52,411 nucleotides of DNA from JADHLN01 sp965658435 (GTDB lineage Bacteria > Pseudomonadota > Alphaproteobacteria > Rickettsiales > JABIRX01), in NCBI GenBank assembly GCA_965658435.1, contig CBFHSE010000005.1:1-52411 (forward strand), given 5' to 3'. Of the stretch, positions 1 through 8,569 are shown one piece after another (within the stretch, counting starts at the first letter, position 1; each line of letters opens with the position of its first letter). The position numbers were made by a program, and so were the translations under genes. Under the pieces are notes generated by a model. It was not told the DNA's origin, ran no database searches, and was given only the letters and a program-made list of their open reading frames with translations.

Positions 1-717
1 GTAAGGCCAGTTTCAAATCAAGTGGATGATGTAATAAATGAGATTCAATTAACAATCAAAAGTAATTTCAGAATATTAGTTACAACTCTTACCAAAAAAA
101 TGTCTGAAAATCTAACTGATTATCTAAAAAATATTAACATTAAGGTAGCATATTTGCATTCAGATGTAAAAACTTTAGAAAGAGTAGAAATTATTCAAGC
201 ATTAAGAGCAGGGGATATTGATGTGGTAGTTGGAGTGAATTTATTAAGAGAGGGTTTAGACATACCAGAATGCGGCTTGGTAGCAATTTTAGATGCTGAT
301 AAAGAAGGTTTCTTAAGGTCAGAAACTTCTTTAATCCAAACAATAGGTAGGGCTGCAAGAAATAGTGAGGCAAAAGTAATTTTATATGCTGATAAAATGA
401 CTAAATCTCTTACAAATGCCCTAAATGAAACTAACCGTAGAAAAGAAATACAAATAGATTACAATAAAAAAAATAACATTACTCCAAAAACAATTTCCAA
501 AGATATCTCCGATGTTATGAAAAATTTAGTTGGTGTAAAAATTAGTGAAGACGATAAAGATGTTGAAGAAGTGATAGAAAGTAAACCTGAAAAAATATCC
601 AAAAAAATAGAATTAATGCGTAAAAATATGTTAGCTGCAGCTGCAAATTTGGAATTTGAAAAGGCTGCAAAATTAAGAGATGAAATTGAAAAATTAGAGA
701 AATTATTATTACTATAA
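1..717 (+). CDS. uvrB: UvrABC excinuclease subunit B, C-terminal part (5' end outside window)
   Basis: The reading frame is open from base 1, so this is the 3' part of a longer gene; the GTG at 22 is internal and not a start. The product is the helicase-like damage-verification subunit of nucleotide excision repair. It acts with UvrA and UvrC in the cytoplasm. What is visible is the second RecA-like domain with VTTLTKKM, LREGLDIPE, LDADKEGFLRS and helicase motif VI (QTIGRAARN). It is followed by ETNRRKEIQ and, at the very end, the UVR motif (about 35 residues, around FEKAAKLRDEIEKLE) that contacts UvrC. It ends one base before the convergent rppH stop. Identification is secure; only the truncation limits it. 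Confidence 0.97.
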   Translation, partial: VRPVSNQVDDVINEIQLTIKSNFRILVTTLTKKMSENLTDYLKNINIKVAYLHSDVKTLERVEIIQALRAGDIDVVVGVNLLREGLDIPECGLVAILDADKEGFLRSETSLIQTIGRAARNSEAKVILYADKMTKSLTNALNETNRRKEIQIDYNKKNNITPKTISKDISDVMKNLVGVKISEDDKDVEEVIESKPEKISKKIELMRKNMLAAAANLEFEKAAKLRDEIEKLEKLLLL

Positions 718-718
718 T

Positions 719-1192
719 CTAGAAATAATCTTGCCAATATGCAAAAAGAGATTGGTAAATATGCTTTTTAAAATCTATTATATTTGCAGTTATAAAATCA
801 GCATCTTGCCATGCCCATTCCTGAAATTCCGGTATGTCTGTCTTGATATTAATTTCACTATCATGGCCAATAAATTTACATAAAAACCACTGCTGAACTT
901 GACCTCTATATTTACCACTCCAAAATATAGGAAGTAAATTATTAGGGATATCATATTTAAGCAGCTTAGGGTATTTAGCGATAATTTCAATTGAGCTTAT
1001 AGATGTTTCTTCTTTCACTTCTCTAAATAACGCATCTTCATAAATTTCATTATCATCTATTCCTCCTTGTGGCATTTGCCAGGCATTTTCGAATTTATCA
1101 ATTCTTCTTGCTGCAAATATTTTTTTAGAATTATTTATAATAATTGCACCAACGGATTTTCTATATTTTAATTGATTATTCTGCGTATTCAT
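719..1192 (-). CDS. rppH: RNA pyrophosphohydrolase (Nudix family)
   Basis: 157 residues, the usual size for RppH. It removes pyrophosphate from the 5' triphosphate end of mRNA and so opens it to RNase E decay. The Nudix box lies at about residues 43-65, with GGIDDNE, then REVKEET. The usual glycine after EE-x is serine here, a change also common in alphaproteobacterial RppH. The start MNTQNNQLKYRKSVGAIIINN places the first beta strand as in homologues. The C-terminus (FKKHIYQSL..YWQ) is also RppH-like. The gene converges on uvrB with one base between stop codons. Its start lies inside the end of a small upstream ORF on the same strand, so the two are probably co-translated. Confidence 0.92.
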   Translation of the reverse strand: MNTQNNQLKYRKSVGAIIINNSKKIFAARRIDKFENAWQMPQGGIDDNEIYEDALFREVKEETSISSIEIIAKYPKLLKYDIPNNLLPIFWSGKYRGQVQQWFLCKFIGHDSEINIKTDIPEFQEWAWQDADFITANIIDFKKHIYQSLFAYWQDYF

Positions 1193-1343
1193 CCTTTAGA
1201 TTTTGATATGGAATCATAATTTCTTTTTGGTCATTAAGTTTTTCTTCAGTGTTTTTATTTAATTTTAAATAAATTAACAAAGAGATAATCAATAATGATC
1301 CAGCAATAAAGAAAATATTAGCAAATTTAAAATTTTTATGCAT
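1176..1343 (-). CDS. small single-pass membrane protein, unknown function
   Basis: A 55-codon ORF with an ATG at 1343. It encodes a short basic N-terminus (MHKNFKF), one hydrophobic segment at about residues 8-26 rich in Ile/Leu/Phe, and a charged tail with KLNKNTEEKLNDQKE. Its stop codon overlaps the first 17 bases of rppH, the same-strand overlap geometry seen repeatedly in this genome, which supports its being a real translated gene. No family was recognised. It may be a small inner-membrane protein; the alternative is a spurious ORF in an AT-rich spacer. The overlap and membrane-like composition make me lean towards real. Confidence 0.5.
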   Translation of the reverse strand: MHKNFKFANIFFIAGSLLIISLLIYLKLNKNTEEKLNDQKEIMIPYQNLKDEYAE

Positions 1344-1382
1344 TTTTATATATTATATTAAGAAAAATATAACAAATTATCG

Positions 1383-2060
1383 ATGTTACAAGAAAAATTA
1401 ATCAAAAGTTTTGTAAAAAGAAAGGGCAGAAAAATAAATGTAGCAAAATTATTAATTATAAAAGAAAAATTACCTGAAATAGCTATAAATAAGAATTTTG
1501 ACTGTGATAATTTTAAAAAAATAATTTGTCTAAATAAAAATATTAATTTTGAAATAGGTTATGGGAGTGGAGAACATTTAATATATCAAGCTAAAAATAA
1601 TCCAAGTGAAATATTTATAGGTTGCGAGCCATATTTTAATGGAACCGTAAAATTAATAACAGAAATCATTAAAGAAAATATTAATAATATTTATATATAT
1701 CAAGATGATGCTCTAGATTTGCTTAAAAAATTACCTAATAATTTTTTAAAGAAGATTTTCATTTTATTCCCAGATCCTTGGCCAAAAACAAAGCATCACA
1801 AAAGAAGAATAATTAATGAAAAAAATATCTCATTATTTCTAGATAAGCTAAAAAATAATGCCAAATTACGTTTAGCGACTGATCATCAAGAATATGCAAA
1901 TTGGATGTTAGCTAAACTAATTAAAGAAGATGGATTAGAATGGGAAATAGATAATGTTAGGGACTGGAATAAAAAACCCTCGGATTGGGTTAGTACAAAA
2001 TATCAAGAAAAAGCATTAGCTGGTGATAATTATTATTTTTTTAATTTTTACAAAAAATAA
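1383..2060 (+). CDS. trmB: tRNA (guanine-N7-)-methyltransferase
   Basis: 225 residues, normal for TrmB, which makes m7G46 in the tRNA variable loop using S-adenosylmethionine. The SAM-binding motif is FEIGYGSGEHL at about residue 57. The family signature PDPWPKTKHHKRR follows at about residue 132, with the expected Asp-Pro-Trp-Pro active-site core. A second conserved block near the C-terminus is DWVSTKYQEKALAG. The gene converges on murJ and the two overlap by 20 bases at their 3' ends, so no terminator fits between them. Confidence 0.95.
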   Translation: MLQEKLIKSFVKRKGRKINVAKLLIIKEKLPEIAINKNFDCDNFKKIICLNKNINFEIGYGSGEHLIYQAKNNPSEIFIGCEPYFNGTVKLITEIIKENINNIYIYQDDALDLLKKLPNNFLKKIFILFPDPWPKTKHHKRRIINEKNISLFLDKLKNNAKLRLATDHQEYANWMLAKLIKEDGLEWEIDNVRDWNKKPSDWVSTKYQEKALAGDNYYFFNFYKK

Positions 2061-3570
2061 CCGTTTTTATCTCTTTTATATTATATAATTTGATAATTAC
2101 TGATAAAGCAAAATAAATTATAATATTAATAATTATAACTGAGAATAGATATAAATATTTATCAGATAATCCTAAAGATATAAAATTAGGAGTGAAAAAA
2201 GAGCAAATATTAACGGTAAAAAAGAAACATAATGCTAATAAAATTATTTTTATAAATTTTCTAGCAGAGAAATATTCATAATTAACGTAATTATTTTTCC
2301 ATATTAAAATTGTTAAAATTATGACATTAATCCAAGAGCTAATTAATGTTGCAATTGCTATTCCTAAATATGAAAAATATTGCACTAATATAATATTTAA
2401 AACTAAGTTTAAAAATAAGGTAAAAAGAGATGTTTTTAAGGGAGAATTAAAATTTTCTCTAGCATAAAAACATGTTAATAAAATTTTGCTAATTACAAAA
2501 GCTGGAAGAGCTAAAGCAAAAATTGCTAAAATATCAGAAGTAGCTTTTGTAGCCGAAATATTAAATTCACCATAACCATAAATAGTTAAAATAATTTCCT
2601 CACTTAAACTAAATATTCCAATCATAGCAGGTAAGGCAAAAAAACATGATAATTCTATTGAATTTAAAAAAATATTATTAGCTTCTTTATATTTTTTTTT
2701 ACTAATCTTCTTACTCAAAAAAGGTAATATTGCTGTAGTAATTGCAATTGCAATTAGAGAAAGTGGTAATTGAATAATGCGATCACTATAATAAAGATAT
2801 GATACAGCTCCAGGAATGAATGAAGCAATCATAATATCAACCCAAGAATTTAATTGGATAATTGATGCAGAAAAAACACCAGGCATTAATTTTTTTACCA
2901 ATTTTTTTAATTCATGAGATGATTTATTAGGTTTAGTTGGTACTAAAATAATATTTTTTTTGCGAGCATATAAATATATCAAAGTTAATTGCAAAACACC
3001 TGAAAAAACCACGCCATAAATTACTGCAAACTTAGTATCAACCCCAATAACAAGAAAGACTGAGAGAATAATAGAGATATTGTAAATTATAGGCATTAAG
3101 CTGCCTATAATAAATATTTTGAGAGAATTTAAAACTGAATTTACAACAGTGACCATTGAAATAAAAATTATATAAGGGAATGCGATACGAGATAAGGTAA
3201 TGACTACAGAATTATCTCGATATCCATAAGCAAATATATTAATAAATTGTGGCATAAAAATTTCTATAATTACAACTAGTAAGAATAAAGAAATTAGAAA
3301 ATAATAAATTACATTATTGGCAAAATCTAAAGCATGTTTTTTTGATTTATTGGCAATTAAAGTGCAAAAACTTGGAATGAAAGCTTGGCTAAAAGCCCCT
3401 TCAGCAAAAATTCTTCTAAATAAATTAGGTATTTTTAAAGCAATAAATAAAATGTCAGAATTAGGTCCAGCTCCAATTTTGAACGCTAATAAAATATCTC
3501 TCAAAAATCCAAATATTCTTGATAGAAAAGTTAATAATGAAATATTTAGAGCAATTTTGAATAATTTCAT
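2041..3570 (-). CDS. murJ: lipid II flippase MurJ (MviN)
   Basis: 509 residues with roughly 14 predicted membrane segments, a normal MurJ of the MOP exporter superfamily. It flips lipid-linked peptidoglycan precursor across the inner membrane. The N-terminus has the family pattern LLTFLSRIFGFLRDILLAFK, followed by FRRIFAEGAFSQAFIP; both are typical MurJ signatures with the essential arginines. Its presence with mltG implies that this organism makes peptidoglycan. Its 3' end overlaps trmB. It diverges from the bcp gene, with about 70 bp of promoter region between starts. Confidence 0.95.
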   Translation of the reverse strand: MKLFKIALNISLLTFLSRIFGFLRDILLAFKIGAGPNSDILFIALKIPNLFRRIFAEGAFSQAFIPSFCTLIANKSKKHALDFANNVIYYFLISLFLLVVIIEIFMPQFINIFAYGYRDNSVVITLSRIAFPYIIFISMVTVVNSVLNSLKIFIIGSLMPIIYNISIILSVFLVIGVDTKFAVIYGVVFSGVLQLTLIYLYARKKNIILVPTKPNKSSHELKKLVKKLMPGVFSASIIQLNSWVDIMIASFIPGAVSYLYYSDRIIQLPLSLIAIAITTAILPFLSKKISKKKYKEANNIFLNSIELSCFFALPAMIGIFSLSEEIILTIYGYGEFNISATKATSDILAIFALALPAFVISKILLTCFYARENFNSPLKTSLFTLFLNLVLNIILVQYFSYLGIAIATLISSWINVIILTILIWKNNYVNYEYFSARKFIKIILLALCFFFTVNICSFFTPNFISLGLSDKYLYLFSVIIINIIIYFALSVIIKLYNIKEIKTVIFCKN

Positions 3571-3586
3571 AACCTAATAATTAAAC

Positions 3587-3615
3587 TTGCTTTATGCTTA
3601 AATAGTAAATATAGA
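3587..3615 (+). promoter_or_regulatory. putative sigma70 promoter of the bcp gene
   Basis: TTGCTT (3587-3592), a 17-base spacer and TATAGA (3610-3615) precede the ATG at 3643 in the murJ/bcp divergent spacer. The match is only moderate and the background is AT-rich, so this is a suggestion by pattern and spacing. Confidence 0.3.
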
Positions 3616-3642
3616 TTTAATAATAATAAAATATAGTAAAAA

Positions 3643-4101
3643 ATGAGCAATTTACAAATTGGTAATAAAGCACCTAATTTTAATCTTCCAACTGATAATA
3701 ATTCATCAATAAAACTAGACTCCATTAAGGATAAAAAGAAAGTTGTTTATTTCTACCCAAAAGATGATACTCCTGGATGCACAGTTGAGGCACAAGATTT
3801 TAACAATCTTAATAGTGAATTTGCAGCAAAAAATACGGTAGTAATTGGTATTTCAAAAGATAGCCCAAAATCTCATGATAAATTTAAAGAAAAATATAAT
3901 TTAACTTTTACTCTTGCATCAGACGAAAATTTAGAGATCTGCAAGCTATATGGCTCATGGATAGAAAAATCAATGTATGGAAGGAAATATATGGGTATAG
4001 ATAGATCTAGTTTTCTTATAGATGAGAATAATAATATTTTAAAGATATGGCGCAAAGTTAAAGTAAAAAATCACGCCAAAGAAATATTAGATTCTATCTA
4101 A
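3643..4101 (+). CDS. bcp: thiol peroxidase of the Bcp/PrxQ family
   Basis: 152 residues, standard for Bcp/PrxQ peroxiredoxins that reduce hydrogen peroxide and organic peroxides in the cytoplasm. The peroxidatic cysteine is C46 in DDTPGCTVEAQ. The resolving cysteine found five residues later in E. coli Bcp is Q51 here. A second cysteine, C100 in LEICKLYGSW, sits where some alphaproteobacterial members carry one and could be the resolving residue. YGRKYMGIDRSSFLID near the C-terminus is the typical alphaproteobacterial block. The stop lies one base from the convergent regulator gene. Confidence 0.93.
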   Translation: MSNLQIGNKAPNFNLPTDNNSSIKLDSIKDKKKVVYFYPKDDTPGCTVEAQDFNNLNSEFAAKNTVVIGISKDSPKSHDKFKEKYNLTFTLASDENLEICKLYGSWIEKSMYGRKYMGIDRSSFLIDENNNILKIWRKVKVKNHAKEILDSI

Positions 4102-4102
4102 T

Positions 4103-4462
4103 TTAAATATCTTCATCATTTACAGAATTAATAAGCATCATTATCCTTTTTTGTAGCTTAGGATTTTTGATAGATTTGAATGATTGCACTAACTCTACTG
4201 ATTTTTTGTCATCTAAAACAACTTCTTCACTATTGCTTTGTTCATCACTGTAACCTTCAAAAAAGAAACTAACATTAGTTCCTAATATTTGAGATATTTG
4301 GAATAGCTTACTAGCGCTAATTCTATTTTCACCTTTTTCATATTTTTGAATTTGTTGAAATGTAAGACTAACTTTTTGTGCTAGGTCTGTTTGTGTAAGA
4401 CCCATCATTTTTCTTTTAAATCTAACTCTTTGTCCTACATGTATATCAATTGGATGGTACAT
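4103..4462 (-). CDS. XRE/Cro-C1 family transcriptional regulator (EcxR-like group)
   Basis: 119 residues. A helix-turn-helix of the Cro/C1 type spans about residues 8-65 (VGQRVRFKRKMMGLTQ, FQQIQKYEKGENRIS, then LFQISQILGTNVSFFFEG). The FQQ-QKYE-G-NR-SAS pattern marks the conserved alphaproteobacterial XRE group. To my knowledge that group includes EcxR of Ehrlichia chaffeensis, reported to regulate type IV secretion genes. The tail after residue 70 is acidic and not recognised. A good -10 box lies just upstream. Control of the virB cluster in this window is inference only. Confidence 0.85.
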   Translation of the reverse strand: MYHPIDIHVGQRVRFKRKMMGLTQTDLAQKVSLTFQQIQKYEKGENRISASKLFQISQILGTNVSFFFEGYSDEQSNSEEVVLDDKKSVELVQSFKSIKNPKLQKRIMMLINSVNDEDI

Positions 4463-4493
4463 ATCTAATATTTAAAATTTATTAATAATTCTA

Positions 4494-4522
4494 ATTATAA
4501 CATAAAAAAACATAATTTGCAC
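4494..4522 (-). promoter_or_regulatory. putative promoter of the XRE regulator gene
   Basis: On the minus strand a perfect TATAAT (complement of 4494-4499) is preceded after 17 bases by GTGCAA (complement of 4517-4522), about 32 bases before the ATG at 4462. The -10 is consensus and the -35 is weak. Confidence 0.4.
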
Positions 4523-4548
4523 AATTTTTTAACGTAAAAATTGATCAA

Positions 4549-5835
4549 TTACCATTTTTGGCTGTATTTATTACGAAAATAAATAGCAATTGCATTGAAT
4601 AATATCAAGAAAATAAGTAAAATCAATATGATAGCAGAAGTTTTTTCAACAAAGCCAATTTCTGGATTATTGGACCATAAATAAATTTGTACAGGAAGTA
4701 CTGTTGTAGGATCAAAAAAATTAGATGGTATATCAACAATAAATGCTATCATCCCAATCATAATTAATGGTGCTGTTTCGCCAAGGGCTCTTGCAACAGC
4801 TAAAATTGTACCAGTGAAAATACCTGGCATTGCAAGTGGTAATGTATGATGAAGAGCTACTTGCATCTTAGATGCTCCAAGTCCAAATGCAGCAGTTTTT
4901 ATGCTATTTGGTATAGATTTTATGCTATTCCTAGTTGCAATCACAATTGTTGGTAGAACCATTAAAGAGAGTGTGAAGCCACCAACTAAAGCAGAAGATC
5001 GTGGCATATGAAAGAAGTTAATAAATATAGATAAACCCAGCAAACCAAATATAATTGAAGGAATAGCTGCTAAATTATTAATATTAATTTCTATAAAATC
5101 AGAAAATTTATTTTTTGGAGCAAATTCTTCTAAATATAATGAAAGTAAAACAGCAAGAGGAAATGAGGCTAATAAAAATATTATCATAGTAAAAATGCTT
5201 CCAATAAAAGCAGCCGCAATACCAGCAATTTCTGGTTCTGTGGAGTCACCTTTAGTAAATAACATTATGTTAAATTTCTTTTTGAAATCAGAAGGGGTAA
5301 AATATTTTTCATAAAGTAATTTATGTATATCTCCTAGGTTTTTGCTTTTTTTCTTAATATATTGATCAATTTTAGAAGATGCTTTTAGCCATATATAAAC
5401 ATTTTCTCCAATTTTATCTGGATTCTTCAAAACAAATTTTTTTATATCGAGATCAGCCCTCTTAGAAAAAAAATTTATAGCTCGCATTTTATCACGTCTA
5501 TTATTTCTAATTTCTTGATAATTATTTGATATTGATTTTAGAAGAACAGCTCTATAACGAAATTTCTCAAGATAATCTCTATCATCATTCTTAATTAAAT
5601 TTTTATCTAAATAAATAGGTGTTTTTACATATGTTACAACAAAAGCGCTATTTGCCTTATACAGAATATTTAATATTAAAAATAAAAGAAAGATACAAGA
5701 GATAATTATTGCTGATAAACCAATAATTTTAAGTAATTTTTCTCTAAAATGCCTTTTGGCAAGTTTTTTTTGATATTTATCTGATATAGAAAAATCCTTA
5801 AAGCTATATGACGAAATAATTTTTTCTTTACTCAT
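4549..5835 (-). CDS. pstA: phosphate ABC transporter permease PstA
   Basis: 428 residues from the ATG at 5835, whose ATGAGTAA overlaps the pstC stop by 8 bases; an upstream start at 5859 would overlap more and looks less likely. The product is one of the two membrane subunits of the PstSCAB phosphate importer. It has an N-terminal membrane segment at about residues 34-55. A long loop of roughly 145 residues follows (the alphaproteobacterial DUF3333-type region). The permease domain then carries the EAA-type loop (KTAAFGLGASKMQVALHHTLPLA) and ARALGETAPLIMIG. No pstS, pstB or phoU is next to it here. Confidence 0.93.
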   Translation of the reverse strand: MSKEKIISSYSFKDFSISDKYQKKLAKRHFREKLLKIIGLSAIIISCIFLLFLILNILYKANSAFVVTYVKTPIYLDKNLIKNDDRDYLEKFRYRAVLLKSISNNYQEIRNNRRDKMRAINFFSKRADLDIKKFVLKNPDKIGENVYIWLKASSKIDQYIKKKSKNLGDIHKLLYEKYFTPSDFKKKFNIMLFTKGDSTEPEIAGIAAAFIGSIFTMIIFLLASFPLAVLLSLYLEEFAPKNKFSDFIEININNLAAIPSIIFGLLGLSIFINFFHMPRSSALVGGFTLSLMVLPTIVIATRNSIKSIPNSIKTAAFGLGASKMQVALHHTLPLAMPGIFTGTILAVARALGETAPLIMIGMIAFIVDIPSNFFDPTTVLPVQIYLWSNNPEIGFVEKTSAIILILLIFLILFNAIAIYFRNKYSQKW

Positions 5836-7018
5836 ATTTCTCTCTATATTTTTTAACAATTATTAAAGCTATTAAATTTAAAATTAAAGTAATAGTAAAT
5901 AAAGTAATACCTAATGCAAATGCTGCCAATGTTTTGCTACTATCAAATTCTTGATCTCCAACTAATAATGTAACAATTTGTGCGGTAGCTGTCGTAACCG
6001 AGTCTAAAGGATTAATTGTCATATTAGCATTTAATCCTGCTGCCATAGTTACTATCATTGTTTCTCCAATAGCTCTAGATATGGCAAGTAATATCGCCCC
6101 TGAAATGCCTGGAATTGCCGCAGGTATAACTACTTTAGTTATCATTTCAGATTTTGTTGATCCCAAACCAAGTGAAGCATTTCTTAATTGCTCAGGTACA
6201 GAATGAATAACATCATCTGATAGTGATAGAACAAAAGGTATGATCATTATTCCCATTACTAAGCCAGCTGCAAGAGCACTTTCAGCTTCAATAGAGATGC
6301 CAAGTTTTTCTAAAAATAATTTTAAAAAAGGAGCAACTGTAAAAGCTGCAAAATAACCATAAACAACAGTAGGTATTCCAGCTAGAATTTCTAAAATAGG
6401 CTTAATATAAGCTCTAAATTTTTTACTAGCATATTCTGTCAAAAATATGGCAGAAAATATACCAAAAGGTACCGCTACAATAATTGCTATGAAAGTAATT
6501 AGAAAGGTACCTAAAAAAACAGCTATTGCACCAAAGCTATTAGTTGCATCACCACCATGGGAGGCATCTTGTGGATTCCATTTGGTTCCGAAAAGAAAAT
6601 TTGTTAGAGGTATTTCAGCAAAAAAACGTAATGCTTCAATCAATATTGAGAGTACAATTAAAACTGTTATGGAAATTGAAATGAAAGAAATTATTTTTAA
6701 CAATAATAAAAATAATTTTTCAATATGTTTTCTAGGATGGAAATTTTTAGGTAAGTTTTTTAACAAAAAGACATTGCAAAATAAGGTAATGATCAAAGCT
6801 ACAATAACAAAAGTCTCTACTGAAGAAACTTTAAAAAAATAAAATATCATGAGAATTAAAGACATGGTAAATAATAACCAGCTAGTTATACAAAGACCAT
6901 AATAGTTCGGAGTTGCTTTAACTAAATCGCGATTAATAATATATTTCTTCCTAAAATAACTTTTTGAAAAGAAATATGTAAAGCAGGAAAATGCAATAAG
7001 TAAACAAAAATAAAACAC
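5828..7018 (-). CDS. pstC: phosphate ABC transporter permease PstC
   Basis: 396 residues. The start is GTG at 7018, with an AAGG Shine-Dalgarno seven bases upstream. Partner permease of PstA in the high-affinity phosphate importer. About three N-terminal membrane helices form an extra domain, as in other alphaproteobacterial PstC proteins. The core permease starts near residue 150 with NPQDASHGGDATNSFGA. The EAA loop reads LRNASLGLGSTKSEMITKVV, followed by ISRAIGETMIV. The end overlaps pstA by 8 bases, so translation is coupled. Other Pst subunits must be encoded elsewhere if the transporter is complete. Confidence 0.94.
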   Translation of the reverse strand: MFYFCLLIAFSCFTYFFSKSYFRKKYIINRDLVKATPNYYGLCITSWLLFTMSLILMIFYFFKVSSVETFVIVALIITLFCNVFLLKNLPKNFHPRKHIEKLFLLLLKIISFISISITVLIVLSILIEALRFFAEIPLTNFLFGTKWNPQDASHGGDATNSFGAIAVFLGTFLITFIAIIVAVPFGIFSAIFLTEYASKKFRAYIKPILEILAGIPTVVYGYFAAFTVAPFLKLFLEKLGISIEAESALAAGLVMGIMIIPFVLSLSDDVIHSVPEQLRNASLGLGSTKSEMITKVVIPAAIPGISGAILLAISRAIGETMIVTMAAGLNANMTINPLDSVTTATAQIVTLLVGDQEFDSSKTLAAFALGITLFTITLILNLIALIIVKKYREKYE

Positions 7019-7089
7019 TAGTTAACCTTATGTTATCAAAACTAATTAGAATAATATATTTAATTGTAAATATTTGATTTTATTTTTAT

Positions 7090-7761
7090 TTATATATTAA
7101 TTTTCCTAAATTCAGAAATTTTAAGATCCTTAATTTCATAATTAGAATATTTTACTCTTATTAACCTATTTACTTGATAGCCAAAAAACTCTAAAGTTTT
7201 TCTAATTTCTCTGTTTTTGCCTTCAGTAAGAGTAACTTCCAGCCATGAATTAGTGCCCTTTCGAATTACTTTTACTATAATTGGACGATATATAATATTT
7301 TCAATTTTTACTCCTTTTGCTAATTTATTTATATGATCCTTTAAAATTTGACCATAAATTCTTACTTTATAAACTCTTTTAAAATTATTTTCTGGTAATT
7401 CATATTTTCTTTTTAATTCTCCATCATTTGTAAGTAATAATAATCCTTCGCTATTATAATCAAGCCTTCCAATTGAATGAAAATTAGCAAGTTTTTCTGG
7501 TAATAAAGAAAAAATAGTTTTTCTATTTTGAGGGTCAGAATGAGAGTTGATATAACCTTTTGGCTTATAGAATATATATAATTCGGCTTTAGTAGCCTCT
7601 AATATTTTTCCATTAAAGCTAACTTTATCTCTCGGAGATATTTGAGTCGCTAAATTAGTAACAATTTCACCATTAATTTTTATTTTTCTAGAGTTTATTA
7701 ATTGGTCAGCCTGGCGTCTAGAACATATTCCGCATTTGGCAATAAATTTATTTAGGCGCAT
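7090..7761 (-). CDS. rluB: 23S rRNA pseudouridine synthase, RluB/RsuA family
   Basis: 223 residues from the ATG at 7761 (MRLNKFIAKCGICSRRQAD). A longer frame to 7785 only adds residues lying inside the upstream gene. An N-terminal S4 RNA-binding domain (about residues 1-60) is followed by the pseudouridylate synthase domain. The catalytic aspartate lies in SIGRLDYNSEGLLLLTNDGE, after FYKPKGYINSHSDP. It isomerises a uridine in ribosomal RNA. RluB-type targeting of 23S rRNA is the likely assignment, but RluE/RluF/RsuA cannot be excluded from sequence alone. It overlaps the preceding hydrolase gene by 14 bases. Confidence 0.85.
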   Translation of the reverse strand: MRLNKFIAKCGICSRRQADQLINSRKIKINGEIVTNLATQISPRDKVSFNGKILEATKAELYIFYKPKGYINSHSDPQNRKTIFSLLPEKLANFHSIGRLDYNSEGLLLLTNDGELKRKYELPENNFKRVYKVRIYGQILKDHINKLAKGVKIENIIYRPIIVKVIRKGTNSWLEVTLTEGKNREIRKTLEFFGYQVNRLIRVKYSNYEIKDLKISEFRKINI

Positions 7762-8467
7762 TGCAACTATCAATAAAAGCTTCAAATAATTTATAGTCTA
7801 ACTGATTTATAAGATATTCTGGGTGCCATTGTACACCAATCATAAAAGGATAAAATTTATGCTCAATTGCTTCAATAACATTATCATCTGCTTTTGCAGA
7901 AATAATAAGATCATGACCTAAATTAAGAATTGATTGATGATGAGAGCTATTGACACCAACAGTTTTTTTATTCCCAGAAATTTGATATAGTAATGAGTTT
8001 CTTTCAAGATAAATTTGATGTGCTACTTCATTATATGGCTTTTTTTCATGTTCAAGATTACTGTCGAAATTTTCATTAATATCCTGAAATAAACTACCTC
8101 CAAAAACTACATTTAATAATTGCATACCTCCACAGATGCCCAATATGGGTTTTTTTTGTTTTATTATTTCCTTAGTGATTTTCCATTCAAATTTTGTACG
8201 TAATTTATTAAATTTTACAGTTTCATGAATTTTAAGATCTCCATATAATATAGGAGGAATATCATTTTCACCACCTGTTAATATTAATCCATCAATAAGT
8301 TGGGCATAATTATCAATATCATTAATTGAAAAGGGAATAATTATTGCTGTTGCATCAAGTTTATTTAATATTTCAACATAATTAGTACGTAAAGCATAAT
8401 ATGGATGATTTGAATATCCATTTTTTTCAGAATAATCTGCAATTAGTCCAATAATAGTTTTTGGCAT
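7748..8467 (-). CDS. class I glutamine amidotransferase-like hydrolase (peptidase C26, PuuD-like)
   Basis: 239 residues. The class I GATase fold is shown by the nucleophile elbow GICGGMQLLN with C112. The distal part of the triad is the histidine and glutamate in GVQWHPEY near residue 215. TGGENDIPPILYG near residue 78 and NSSHHQS near residue 170 match gamma-glutamyl-gamma-aminobutyrate hydrolases and related C26 peptidases. The substrate is uncertain: no putrescine pathway gene is nearby. It is followed by, and overlaps, the pseudouridine synthase gene. It diverges from hemC with a 102-base AT-rich spacer. Confidence 0.85.
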   Translation of the reverse strand: MPKTIIGLIADYSEKNGYSNHPYYALRTNYVEILNKLDATAIIIPFSINDIDNYAQLIDGLILTGGENDIPPILYGDLKIHETVKFNKLRTKFEWKITKEIIKQKKPILGICGGMQLLNVVFGGSLFQDINENFDSNLEHEKKPYNEVAHQIYLERNSLLYQISGNKKTVGVNSSHHQSILNLGHDLIISAKADDNVIEAIEHKFYPFMIGVQWHPEYLINQLDYKLFEAFIDSCNAPK

Positions 8468-8569
8468 TTATTTAGGCTGTACTTATATAATTTTTTTATT
8501 ATTATATATGGTTTTTAAATATTTTCTAGAGCTAAAAGTAATATTTGCATATTCTAAAATTCAATAAAT

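Noticed and set aside
6447..6842. 131-codon plus-strand ORF inside pstC
   Set aside because: Antisense to a well-supported permease; its composition mirrors the hydrophobic codons of pstC and it has no SD.
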